Positions 37,020 to 47,600 of a DNA stretch of 64,000 nt are shown here, piece by piece. The stretch lies in the NCBI RefSeq assembly GCF_910592395.1, contig NC_088314.1, positions 1,674,001-1,738,000 on the forward strand. Direction: 5' to 3'. Under the pieces are notes generated by a model that saw only the letters and a program-made list of their open reading frames with translations, was not told the DNA's origin and made no database searches. The position numbers and the translations under genes are program-made. The stretch comes from Lineus longissimus (Eukaryota; Nemertea; Pilidiophora; Heteronemertea; Lineidae). The stretch's first letter is position 1. The number at the start of each line of letters is the position of its first letter.

Positions 37020-39444
37020 GCTCCCGGAGAAACCAAGCCCCAAAACCAGCAAAATGAGCCCCAAAGAGAACGAACCTCTCTTGAAGGAGGAAAGTAGTAG
37101 TTATGGCTCCTCCTCCTCCTCCGACGCACTGAACTTGGAAGGCACAGTGCAAGACAGGACCACCCAGTCAAAGGTTGTCATACCAAAGAGGACTGTCATA
37201 GTGGAACCAGTGTTCTTTATGTTCAGCATAGCAATGATAGGGAGCGTACCAGTCGTCGAGCAGTATCTTTATGCAAGATTCTCAGAGCAGTTCCCAATTC
37301 TAAGCAATGTGACCCACGACAACGCATCTGAAACAATTAATGGAACCGGTCCTTGTTCTCACGTGAATAAGTCTGACCCATATTACGAGGCGACCCAAGC
37401 AGTGCAAGCCGAGACTTCCAAATGGATGATGTACCTACAGGTGTTACCATCTTTGCTGTCTGTCTTCACAACCTTGATTTATGGTGCTTATTCCGATGGT
37501 GTCGGCAGACGAGTTGCTCTTCTGATCCCTTGCGCATCAACCACTGTCAAATTTGTGTTGAACTGCTTTATAATCTACTTCAACTTCCCAGTCTACTGCT
37601 TCTTGATTGGCCAAGTCTTTGATGGACTTGGAGGGAGTTTTGCTACTCTTACGTCTGCTGTGTTTGCATACATCGCTGATATCACCAGACCAGATCAGCG
37701 GGGCATGAGGCTAACAATAGCAGAGACGTGTCTGACACTAGCAATGGCGATTTCACAACTCGGATTAGGATACTTCATTAAAGCAACCGGCTTCTTCTGG
37801 CCCTATCTAACATTGACTCTTGTCCTTATTCTGAATATGATATACCTAATCTTTTTCGTGCCCGAAACAGTCGTTCCTAACAAGAAAAGGAGCTTCTCTG
37901 TATTTAGATCGTTAAAGCAAACCTACAGATCGTTTACAGAGAAGGACAACAGCAGGAATATAAAACTGTTCCTCCTGACCCTAGCAGTCATGTTGTACAC
38001 GTTTCCATTGCAATCCCGCTTCACCTTACAAATCCTATTCACCATGAACATTCCTCTTTGCTGGTCGTCCGTGGAGGTAGGCATCTACCAGGCAGTGGGC
38101 GCTCTTGCGATACAGTTTGGAGGACTCGTCGGGCTGAAGATCCTGAAGATGTTCGGGATGCCTGAGATATGGATTGCTGTTGTTGGGTCTGTCTCGCTCA
38201 TAGCAAGTAATCTGGTCAATGCCTGGGCGGAGGACTTGTTACTCATGTTAACAGGTAGGTCATTTAGCCAAATAATTTTTTGCTTGGTGTAGCATGATTA
38301 TCTATAAGGGCAGCGTCTCGTAGGTAAAAGACTTCTCCCTGCTTTGCCATCTCAGATGTCCTGCCTCTTGCCTATTAAGACGGTTACAGGTAAACTCCCT
38401 CGCAAAACTGGTTGCGTGGTAAATGGATGGCGAACCGTCCGAGTGACTACTCCGCTACGGCCGTCATAGATTCCGATTGGCAACAGTATCTTGTGCATTC
38501 ATGATGTTCTGATTTAATTTCAGTTGCTCTGGTGGGTGCCTTCCTATTGGTAGGCGTGCCGATGTTGAGGTCACTGACATCCAGACTAGTACGAGTCGAT
38601 GAACAGGGTAAGTTTGATGGGTCCGCCATCAACAATGATAACACTCATAGCAATACCCAACCTATTGGTCTGATATCATTACTGGAGTATCAATATGATG
38701 AAGTTGAAAAATGCAAAAACGTGTAATAACAAAGGTATTTCTGCTGCTACGTAGCAATATCGTTCTGGTGTACTGTTTTGCACGTTTTTTGTTGTCTTTT
38801 TCCTAAATATATTGACAAGCTGATAACCCGGACAACGCCATGCCAACTGTACATTACACCTTCGCCACAGCCTAACAGCATTCTTTATTTGCAGGTAAAG
38901 TGTTCTCGGGTGTGGGCTGCCTCGAAGCCTTGGTCTCCCTGACCAGTGCACTGGTGATGAACCTCATCTATCAGAAGACTCTCTTCTTCATGCAGGGATT
39001 TGTCTTTATCGTCAGTGCAATGTTTGGAGTTGTCACAATACTTGTTACCATGTAAGTTGTAACTTATATTTTTGATAGTTTTGGTTAATTTATACTGCAC
39101 CATCGTTTAAAACGCTGTGCTATTGGCTACATCTCGACAGCCTTCCAGGCATGATACAAACCTTATATACTACCAGCAGCCGCAGCTGAGTGGTCCCTAC
39201 TCTCATACTGAGCAGTCCAAGCACCAAAGCTCAGTGGTCCCATTAGTAGTTGGCATGTACCGTATTGCTGCCTTTGAAGTTTCTTCACCAAAACAACCGA
39301 GCTATCCTAAAGATCTACTGCTTCCTTTCTTTCAGTCTCCTTGTCTGCCTTTATGGAAACGACCTAGCCGTTCCTCGAGAAACTCTTCTTGCTGATGAAG
39401 AAAAAAGTGATCTTACAACCTCTGGCGAAAACAAACGAGATTAA
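37020..39444 (+). CDS. SLC46-family MFS transporter, four coding exons
   Basis: Exons 37020-38254 (ATG at 37054), 38524-38607, 38895-39051 and 39336-39444 join in phase; from the ATG they sum to 1551 nt (516 residues). The start of TM1 carries the family hallmark VEPV, a luminal loop has four N-glycosylation sequons (NVT, NAS, NGT, NKS), and GAYSDGVGRR is MFS motif A. YIADITRPDQRGMR matches the SLC46 cytoplasmic loop, and about 11-12 hydrophobic segments follow. SLC46 members move folates or other small solutes with protons; the substrate here is unknown. ENEPLL near the N-terminus is an ExxxLL sorting signal, suggesting lysosomes as for SLC46A3. The 37020 acceptor lets a further upstream exon precede the ATG; an alternative ATG at 36958 is in frame. 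Confidence 0.88.
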
Positions 39445-39785
39445 AGCCTTTCGTTTAGACCTGTTGTTGATCCCACTGTCGAACTGGTGTAACCAAAGTC
39501 CGAACTGTTGTTGGTGGTGTACGCCTAATGATTAACGGAGGATCGGAATCAGTTAACTTTTTTTCCGCATCTTTTGCATTCATTGCTGGGTTGCAGGTGT
39601 AAATTGCGTATACTGCAGCTGACGATTTGCTAAGGAGATTTAAACTTTCGTTGAATCTCTTTGTAATAGGTTAACAAAAATTTTTGTTGTTGTTGTAACG
39701 AGGTTTAAAATTTCGAGTCTCATTTGTTATGTAATATACATTATTAGAGGGTAAATCTCAACAGTAGTTTTATGGCTATACCAGA

Positions 39786-39796
39786 GCCCCCCCCCC
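39786..39796 (+). repeat. Poly-C run in 3' flank
   Basis: An uninterrupted C tract of about 11 bases, 340 bases after the SLC46-like stop codon. No canonical AATAAA was found in this flank. Confidence 0.7.
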
Positions 39797-40367
39797 TTTT
39801 CTCCATTTGCTGCCGAAGAACTTGAATTGTATATCATTGGCATCTTGTTTGTTATGATGTATCTTCCGCTGATAGTGCCTTCACTATATAATCTGATATA
39901 CAGCTGCCTTCCTGACAGTATTGGTCTATAATATTGTACAACTTGTTATGAATATATTCTTTATAAGCTTTGCATACACTCTCTTTGTGTCCTTCTAAAT
40001 ACATCAGACGGATTAGATGAGAAGCGGAATTGATCAAATGCATGGACCTGGCAGCTACAATTGGCAGTGTAATTTATCGGACTTCATCAAAATTTCACAT
40101 GGTAGTCATACTGGATACTTCGTGTGCACGTCTGTAATGACGAGCTGTGAGCTTTTTCTATAATTCAGGCCGACAAAATTATCTCGGGCTTTCACCACAC
40201 GACTTTGAAAGTTCTAGAATCGGCGAATACATGAAAATATGTTCCAAAATTCGTTATCGATGCATTTGACTAAAGTTCAATACGATATATTTTGTGACAC
40301 TAAAAGGCTACGTTAAAAACGGCTACTGGCAGTATATCGGCCGTAGGCAATGTGGCCAGACACAGTG

Positions 40368-41941
40368 TTAGCCTTGTTGTCTTCGCCGTGGGATCCTTCG
40401 GCATCTTCCGGCAACACGGCGGTAGCCCCGAAGACAGCGCACGGGGCGGGTTTGCGTGCCAGTGCCAGTACCTCCAGGCCTGGAGCCCGTGGAGGAGTCG
40501 TCGGTTCCCCGGTTCCTAGCACTCACCGACGACTCGGGTGGCGAAGGGTTAACCCAGCTGCGCATACACAGCTGGCCGTTTAATCGGAAAACAGACCTCT
40601 GGTGGCGCCTCCGGCCCTGTCTACGGCCGTTATTGCGACACTTCACAGTCCCAGCGAAATGGTTCACTTCCCCGTTACTAACACCCAAATCGAGGTTGAC
40701 TTGGTCCGTCTTTTTGTAGTCATAGCTGCGACCATCCTGCTTTCTTTCGAATTCGTGCACTTTAAAGATGTGATCAGTCACGAACCTGTCTCCGGACCGG
40801 CTCTCAAAATCCTCACGGAGTACCTTGTAATCGTTCTTATCTCTCATTTGAATGATCGTGTAGGACTCTGGAAGAATGTCTCGGAGTCTCGCTTGTGGAT
40901 TCGCACTCCTGTAGCCGTCTTTCGCCTTATTCAATGCAAAACCCGCCATGCTGTTTTTCCATGGCGTGCTGCCGACTCGGCCACTGATGCCCATCTCGCC
41001 CGCCCGTGCCACGTGTTTCCGCAAGAACGTATCCTTCATGAAGGGTGCCTGATCTGGTGCGGGTGTTGGGGCACGACGATATCGGTTGACTAATTCTGAA
41101 AAAAGGACACGACGGCGTCTCGATTGGTATAACTTCTTGATAATAACGTCAAAACTTGATTTTCACCGTTTCATTGAAAAAATTTATAAATGGTCAATTG
41201 TGACCTGTTCAACTTGTAATCAGTCACACAATTCATGATACAATATTCACCTTTTTACGTGTTATACTTAGAGGAAAACATCAAAAGACTGTACGGTGAA
41301 TGTCCATTGATAGTAAAAAAAACCACATCTATCAGTTATGCAGAAAATTTGGTTGTGAGCACAAAAACGGTGATACCCACCATCGTGGCCTTGACCTTGG
41401 GCAGAAAGTTCATTGCCGTCATTTTCTCTTTCCTGAAATAAACAACATGGCATGAGTTATGGCCGCAAAAAAGTGTGGAATATCATGATATTTTAAAAAT
41501 ACATGTATTTGTGAATCGTGTCTTGGTTTCAGGTTTCTTGTATATGGTGGCCTAATTGTGCACCGCGCATTTCTCAAAGTTACCGCTTTCACAGGCGTTG
41601 GTGAACTACTTGTAGGGCATGTACTTGACGCCAAAGTTCAAATGGCGAGAAGCATCAGCTATTTGTTTCAGCTCACTCGAAGTTTGCGTTTTGTACATTA
41701 TAAGTGGCTGCAGCTTTCTCCTTTAGAAGTAGATCCTTTTGAGGAAGGATAGAAATATGGACTTGCTTGTTCGTTTGCAGGCCCAAACTATGCTCATATC
41801 TACCTAGTTTGTGGTACAATGCTCAGTAAACTTAAAACAAACTTATAAGGAAGGAAATGTCCTTACCTGGTGGTTAGTCCGTTGAAGGCTGCTCGCAGCA
41901 ACAGCAGCAGCTGCTGCCAGAAGCACAAGAAATAGCTTCAT
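40368..41941 (-). CDS. Secreted, highly basic protein, three exons
   Basis: Minus-strand exons 41867-41941, 41381-41432 and 40368-41095 join in phase: 855 nt, 284 residues. The first exon encodes a clear signal peptide (MKLFLVLLAAAAAVAASS). The mature part has mixed charge, then a Gly/Ser/Thr linker with GTGTGTQTR, and ends in a cationic segment with two cysteines ten residues apart (RCLRGYRRVAGRCRRIPRRR). GRRQGRRRHQRS at about two-thirds length is a likely furin-type cleavage site. Only four cysteines occur in the whole protein. I recognise no named family. The C-x10-C basic tail resembles short motifs closing some invertebrate secreted proteins. An extracellular matrix-binding or antimicrobial role is possible but unproven. 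Confidence 0.75.
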
Positions 41942-44191
41942 CTCAAAATCGAGATATCGGGGCTTTGTAGAAATGCGTCTTTCGTTTTCGCTATTCGATC
42001 TCCGAATGAAGTGACCCAGTCTGAGGGACCGGAAAGCAAGTCGACAAGGTATAACAGAAATGGTTGTGTTTGGTACTTGATGTTCCAGGTAATCAGGTCA
42101 AATCAGGTCTAATTATCTGGAACAAATCGCAAAAGATAAAAAAAGATAAAGATATAAAAGTTTTGAGGTTAGTAGCTCAACACTTTAAGCGGAAAGAGAC
42201 AATGCCAATTAGCTTTTCAGAGTGGCTTTTAATATTGTAAAAGAATCAGTGCGTACTGTTCGAACACTTTGATCACCATACCGAAAAGATTCGTCATTTT
42301 CCCTTCATTGTTTGGCAACGCTAACAGACAGATTGCCACGTTTTTCGATGCTTACCCCATAAAAAAAGTTTTTGGTCTCTCTTGATGTCTATTGTATGAA
42401 TACTGAAATATGGGGACTAACCAAACTCGTTACACCGATCTTTTTGATTAGCACATAAAGGGGAACGCATGTCCTGGAACAATAACGCCCCGGCAGTGCA
42501 TTATCTCGAAAAACCTATACACACAACTTGCAAGTCTTAGTTGAAACAGACTGGTTCCAACCTGTCGAGAAACTGTCGTAAAACTATTAGTACGACTCAC
42601 CGGAGGCCGTAACATAACCAATCCCTTGGATGGCTAAGGCTACGGTTAGCAGGGGATATCTCCTCATTCTCCTAAACTTGTCTCAGGATCTGAAAAGGAT
42701 CTAATGAAATCAATCGAAACTCGCACGAATTCTGCATGGAATCCGACCCGCATCTTGGCGGTCCATATTCGGATGCAGTTCCAGTTTGAAGTCGTGTAGT
42801 AACATTTATCCCGCATGAATGAGGTAGGTTCCTAGCTCAGATGACCGTATTCGACCACGCCTTGATAGGACAGTGATCAGTGCGGGTATATCACATTGAA
42901 AATTAAAATATGTAAGTGGATTGATTTGGGTTCTAATGAACAGCAGCATTGTGAAGGAAGAATCACACTTATCCCGTATTACAGTTCCAGTACATTTACA
43001 TTAATCCGCTATTTTCCACCAGTTTTGTTAAATCCGTCGTTTTGGTTTTTCTAACCGCTTCGCCATAACTCACCTTTGGATTTTTACCAGCATGCGAGCG
43101 TAATTGCAACGTTTCTCGGTAAAGTGCATTTAAGGCTTCCACATCCCACTCTCGATGCAATTACAGCCTACACCAAGTGAATGCTTATTAAGTTTTTAAG
43201 CTTTTTTGAGCATAGATGAGACTGGTGGTAAGACGTGTTTTTTTCTAACAGAAATCGTGGATTAACGTCCTGCGCATATGACCATGGCCGAAACTCGGAG
43301 CTGTGGGACGGCCTACCGGTAGCATAACTACTGTCAGCCTCGGCGGACCACTGGAACCTTCGCACAGCCGAGCAGTTGTCCCGAGCATAAATAAGGACAG
43401 GAGAAAGTGACGGAGTGGACTGAAGTCGTTGTGCCGAGTCTCTAGAAGTGGGACGAGCCTGGCCTGGCTGGACTTGTACAAACGGAAATATAAGTATTTC
43501 TAAACAAACCAAGAGCCGCAGGCTTGATTCACGTGTCTTCACGTGTCTTTATCAGCGTCATTTTGAACGGTTTAGACTTTTAGATTTCCCGGATCCTCGG
43601 ATGACGTATCAAAAGGCAATTAAACCATGTATATACCACAAAAATCAGATAGGCTGATTCAAAACAGGAAGTTTCGATTCTACCTCAAAGAACAAATGGC
43701 TGTTGTAGGGCCAGTTGTTTTTCCAAGAACGTTCGTTCGATCTATAGACCTAGTAGCTTTTTAGATTGTGTTGACTGACTTCGCACATTTAAGATCTATT
43801 TTTGGTACAATTTCCCTTGAATGAATTCAGTCACCTAAATGTTGGTGTTTTTCAGATTCAATGTTGCATCCAGCGTTTAGTATGAACAACATTTGAGGCA
43901 GAGGTGAGAAATGCTTTGATTTTTCTGGTTTAATTAGTCTTCAGAAGGAGATAAATGTACATCATTCAGTTTCTCTCAGTCATAATTCGGCAGAGTTTGT
44001 GCGTCATGTGCAATTAAAATGACCTTTGAATGAGATGGTCGGTGAGGTGGTCAAGATGTCAGAGACTATAAAAAGGTACGTTAGAATTGCATTTTTCATC
44101 GAAGACCACCTCCTATATAACCTGACATTTAGGTGTCTGAGACGGGTCCACTTTGTCCTATCCCTACAGGTCTTACTAGGCTTCTCTCAGT
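41942..44191. other. Intergenic stretch with no confident gene
   Basis: An open frame on the minus strand (43168-43542) lacks an ATG and competes with another frame over the same bases. No repeats or RNA genes were recognised. Confidence 0.5.
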
Positions 44192-44210
44192 ATGAGGGTG
44201 ACATTTGTAG
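44192..44210 (+). CDS. Candidate alternative first exon of the CARD-like gene
   Basis: ATG at 44192 gives MRVTFV plus one base before a GTAAGG donor and fits the phase-1 acceptor at 45034. The spliced product would begin MRVTFVAIFLYTASRAVFIL, a hydrophobic N-terminus, and total 298 residues. Confidence 0.25.
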
Positions 44211-44498
44211 GTAAGGTTGTGTTAATGCTTACCTCTGCTTTCCGATTTCCCATTGTGGGTACTGTGGCCAATTTCTTTAGGAAGTGGCATAGTTTCTTCT
44301 CGAGGAACATCTTGTGCGTGAGTACAGTCCCGCCCTGCATCTTTGCCGACCCCCTCCCCATCTTTCTCATGTAAATCCCTGTCCCTCTTTGTCCACAAGG
44401 GACACTGGACAAGGACATCACGGCGATACACATGATATGCTCAAGGAACATCAGGAGCACAACACTACAGCCACTTCTTCTCTTAACCTCCTTAACCT

Positions 44499-44515
44499 CC
44501 CCCCCCCCCCCCCCC
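44499..44515 (+). repeat. Poly-C run, 17 bases
   Basis: An uninterrupted C tract between TTAACCTC and GCC, in the putative first intron or upstream flank of the CARD-like gene. Confidence 0.8.
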
Positions 44516-45033
44516 GCCTTCAAATGGTTCGCCAACCAACCCGGCCAAGGCTTAAGGGTGGCAAATTATTGTGCTCAATGAACACTATCAGCGAATTCGT
44601 AGGCCAGTGTTGTTCAGGAACGCTCGCTCCTGTCCTTCTCTGACCAGCAGTCCTTCCCCAAACCCGTCCAAATCTCGGGGTAAGCGTTCTATGTACCCCG
44701 GTGCTACGCATGATAGCAATCCCGAGGGAAAGGTCCCGTTAACCCAAGATCCTGCCTTTCCAATCCCGAGAGTATCCACTGTTCTACCATGGGTTCTCTA
44801 TATTCCTTACATTGCGGCAGGGGGGTCACCAAATAAATTGATGACAATGTGGCGATGGATTTACAGCCCTCTTCCACCAACTTTTTGAACGTTGTCTTAC
44901 ATTGTACATAAAGCATTCTTTACTTTTCATAGAGCACAAGGCTTTTGGCTGATTGGTCCTCAGTGCAGTAACTTGAAGAATCCTTTCTTCTCGTAACTGG
45001 TTTTAATTACTAACATTTTGCTTTGTCTTCCAG

Positions 45034-47261
45034 CTATCTTCCTCTACACAGCGTCGAGAGCCGTCTTCATTCTCTCTTCACCTCGCCAACCAATCACAAT
45101 GCGTCGCATCCACCGCGCGGACATGGACAGCATCATGGAGCCTTGCCGATCAAAGGATGAAGTCACCAGACCACTGACCAGCGAAAACGTCAGTCGACAT
45201 GAGATCGAAACGATTGCTAGTAGATTGCGGGATATTGCCATCGATTTAGCGCTCCTACTTTCTGATATAGTAAGTTGCCTTTAAATTACCTTTAATCTCC
45301 GCTGTTTTCTACATGTACTATATAATTGTAAGTTGCCATACAACATATAGCCAAACTCTTGTGGCTATTTTGTGAACCTTTTGTACAGAACTAGGCTCGT
45401 CGAAGATGGATCCGTAAACACTGTTGAATAGGGAAAACGGAATTTGTGACTCGCTGACGAAGCTATGTCTATTTCAGAGAGATTCACATCTCGGGAATGA
45501 TACGGATAACATAGTGACTCTGTCTCGCTGTCACTTCCCGGGGACTCCACGGGTGGCCGACCTTATTGCGCCGGTCTACCTTAAGGAGACAGATGGACAT
45601 CTGGTGAGTGACCAAAACAAGCAGACTTGTGATGCAACTGACAATGTGTATTATTTAGGAGAAATGTCAGAAAAAGAGCTCGGTTTGTCAGAAAATGTAC
45701 TCGGTATAACAGAAAGTGCCCTGTTTACCAGCAAACATACTGTTCACCAGAAGTAATCAGGACAACACACTGCTATAAATATCAGAAACTCATCATCGAG
45801 AGTTTCAATCGAATGCATGCACTTACTACTGCGACAGCACTGTCGCAAAACTAATAACTGCAGAGCCCCCTTTCTCATATAGTTACGTACTCTCTTGTCT
45901 TAATCCCTAGGTTTCTATTCGTTCGTTCAACGACACTCCCAGACCAACAGACCAAGACAGATGTCGTGAGTTCCAACTCGGATCCAACATTAGCCTTGAG
46001 GCTTCCCTTACATCTCTACCGCAGGCGATAGTCATCGAAGGGGACGTGAATGATTTGGTAAGTTCAGCTGCTCAGGTTTCTTTTTCAGTGAGCGTAATCA
46101 ACTGTTGCCATAAGATGCAGTCTGTCCTAATTCTCGTCATCACAAGTCGAAGCAATCAATTTGTATTTTATAAAGATAGATGCTGCGCATACCTGGGGAG
46201 GGGGTACCCGCATCGATTTTGACGACTGAAATGGTGACAGAGCTATTAGTCGAAGGTAACTACGCTGGCGATCAGATTGTATAGTCGCATCGATTCTCTT
46301 CAGATTTCTTAGTTGGCCAAGATGAGCTAGTTGCAACTCGTCAGCGTTCCGTGTCCTGATAATGGTGTCCTCTCCTGATTGATGCCATCCGTATATCTTC
46401 AAATGTTTCTCGTTGCTAATCAAGTCCTTGAAAAGAGATCGCGCGGACACTTCATCAACCACCTCCGTCAAGTGGAGATCGTTTACCTAAACCACGGTTA
46501 CCGGTGTGACAGCGGATATAGTCCCCCTGGAGTCATAGTCCGGTAGCATTGTATTTGATCAATTAAGCAGCATGATCTATTGTACCGCTAACCCTAACCA
46601 AAACATTTAGCAATGCGGGCTATTGTTACACGGACTATCAGCCCTAGGACTACTATCCCTTGCACACCGGCAATCGAATGATGTATATAACGGTTACGGG
46701 CCACAGACGACCTGCCCGTAGAGGGGTGTCATGCACTCCTTCCACCCCTCCATTTCACCTGTCACAAATGATCGGGCTGGTCTAATGTTATCGGAAATCT
46801 ATTCCCATGAAATACAGTCGTATCGATTACCGTGTGAACGTCACATGAAGACAGTTCCCTTTCTCATCGTAAAACCTTCTCCTCTCTTCCAGGTGCGGAG
46901 TTCCCTGAAGCACACGTGGACATCTCTTGCCGAATACGGTGTCCACCTCGGTCACATGACCACACGGCGAGCGAACACACTTCATCATGCCCACATCGAA
47001 TTCCTTCGAAGAGGAATCTATTGGCCCACCTTAGACCTTCTGTGCCTTTTGGACATTCTTATGCTGGTTCAGGAACTGACTATAAGTGATGCCATCTATC
47101 AGAGGATCCGACAAACGATGGTTCCAACGCCGATGAGGCGAAGTCGAAAGAATGATTACGAGTATATGGTAGCGAGGGACTTCATGCTTGTTGTTCAATC
47201 TGACAGTATACTTTTTGAGAAAGTATTGCAAATATTGGACTCTGATCGTTCCAGGGCTTGA
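45034..47261 (+). CDS. CARD-like protein, four exons
   Basis: Exons 45034-45269 (ATG at 45099), 45478-45603, 45911-46057 and 46893-47261 join in phase; from that ATG they give 813 nt (270 residues). Residues about 182-265 fit the CARD helix pattern: HIEFLRR, then LDLLCLLDILMLVQELTISD, YQRIRQ, MVARDFMLVV and a final SILFEKVLQIL. CARDs assemble caspase-activating and inflammatory platforms. Residues 39-50 (IASRLRDIAIDL) loosely resemble a BH3 helix but lack the Gly-Asp pair, so I do not call one. The middle is unrecognised. The gene is plus-strand, convergent with the secreted-protein gene at 47601, and lies 11 kb from two death-domain genes. The CARD call is by eye; another death-fold subfamily is possible. 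Confidence 0.65.
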
Positions 47262-47544
47262 TTTGTTTCCCTACTTCCGACGTCGGCCATATTGGAATCA
47301 AAGATGGGCACCGGGATAAACCAATTTAGTCTATATCTCGGAAACTCATGCAGACAATACTCAATGTTAACGCCCATGCCCAGTCCGAACCGTTCAAATT
47401 CACTCCAAAGTGGATTCCAAAATGGCTGCCATGAAGCCGTGTTTGCCTATTACCGGCAAAAATATTTACTGAGCCTTTTCAAGTGGCTTTTTTACCAGAA
47501 TATGTACTAATAATGATATCGAGTACCAAAATGATCTAACTGGC

Positions 47545-47550
47545 TTTAAT
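47545..47550 (-). terminator. Variant polyadenylation signal (ATTAAA)
   Basis: TTTAAT on the plus strand reads ATTAAA on the minus strand, about 50 bases beyond the stop at 47601-47603. Confidence 0.35.
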
Positions 47551-47600
47551 TCTTATATTTGTCAGTGATGTCACTTGCCAATATAAAGCGTTGAACCGCC

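Noticed and set aside
43168-43542. Minus-strand frame with a hydrophobic N-terminus resembling a signal peptide (LLVCLEILIFPFVQVQ)
   Set aside because: No ATG opens it (in-frame stop upstream, GTG at the start), no splice model rescues it, and another open frame covers the same bases.
46731-47261. Plus-strand frame of 176 codons
   Set aside because: Its first ~54 codons are intron; a clean acceptor at 46891-46892 starts the real exon.
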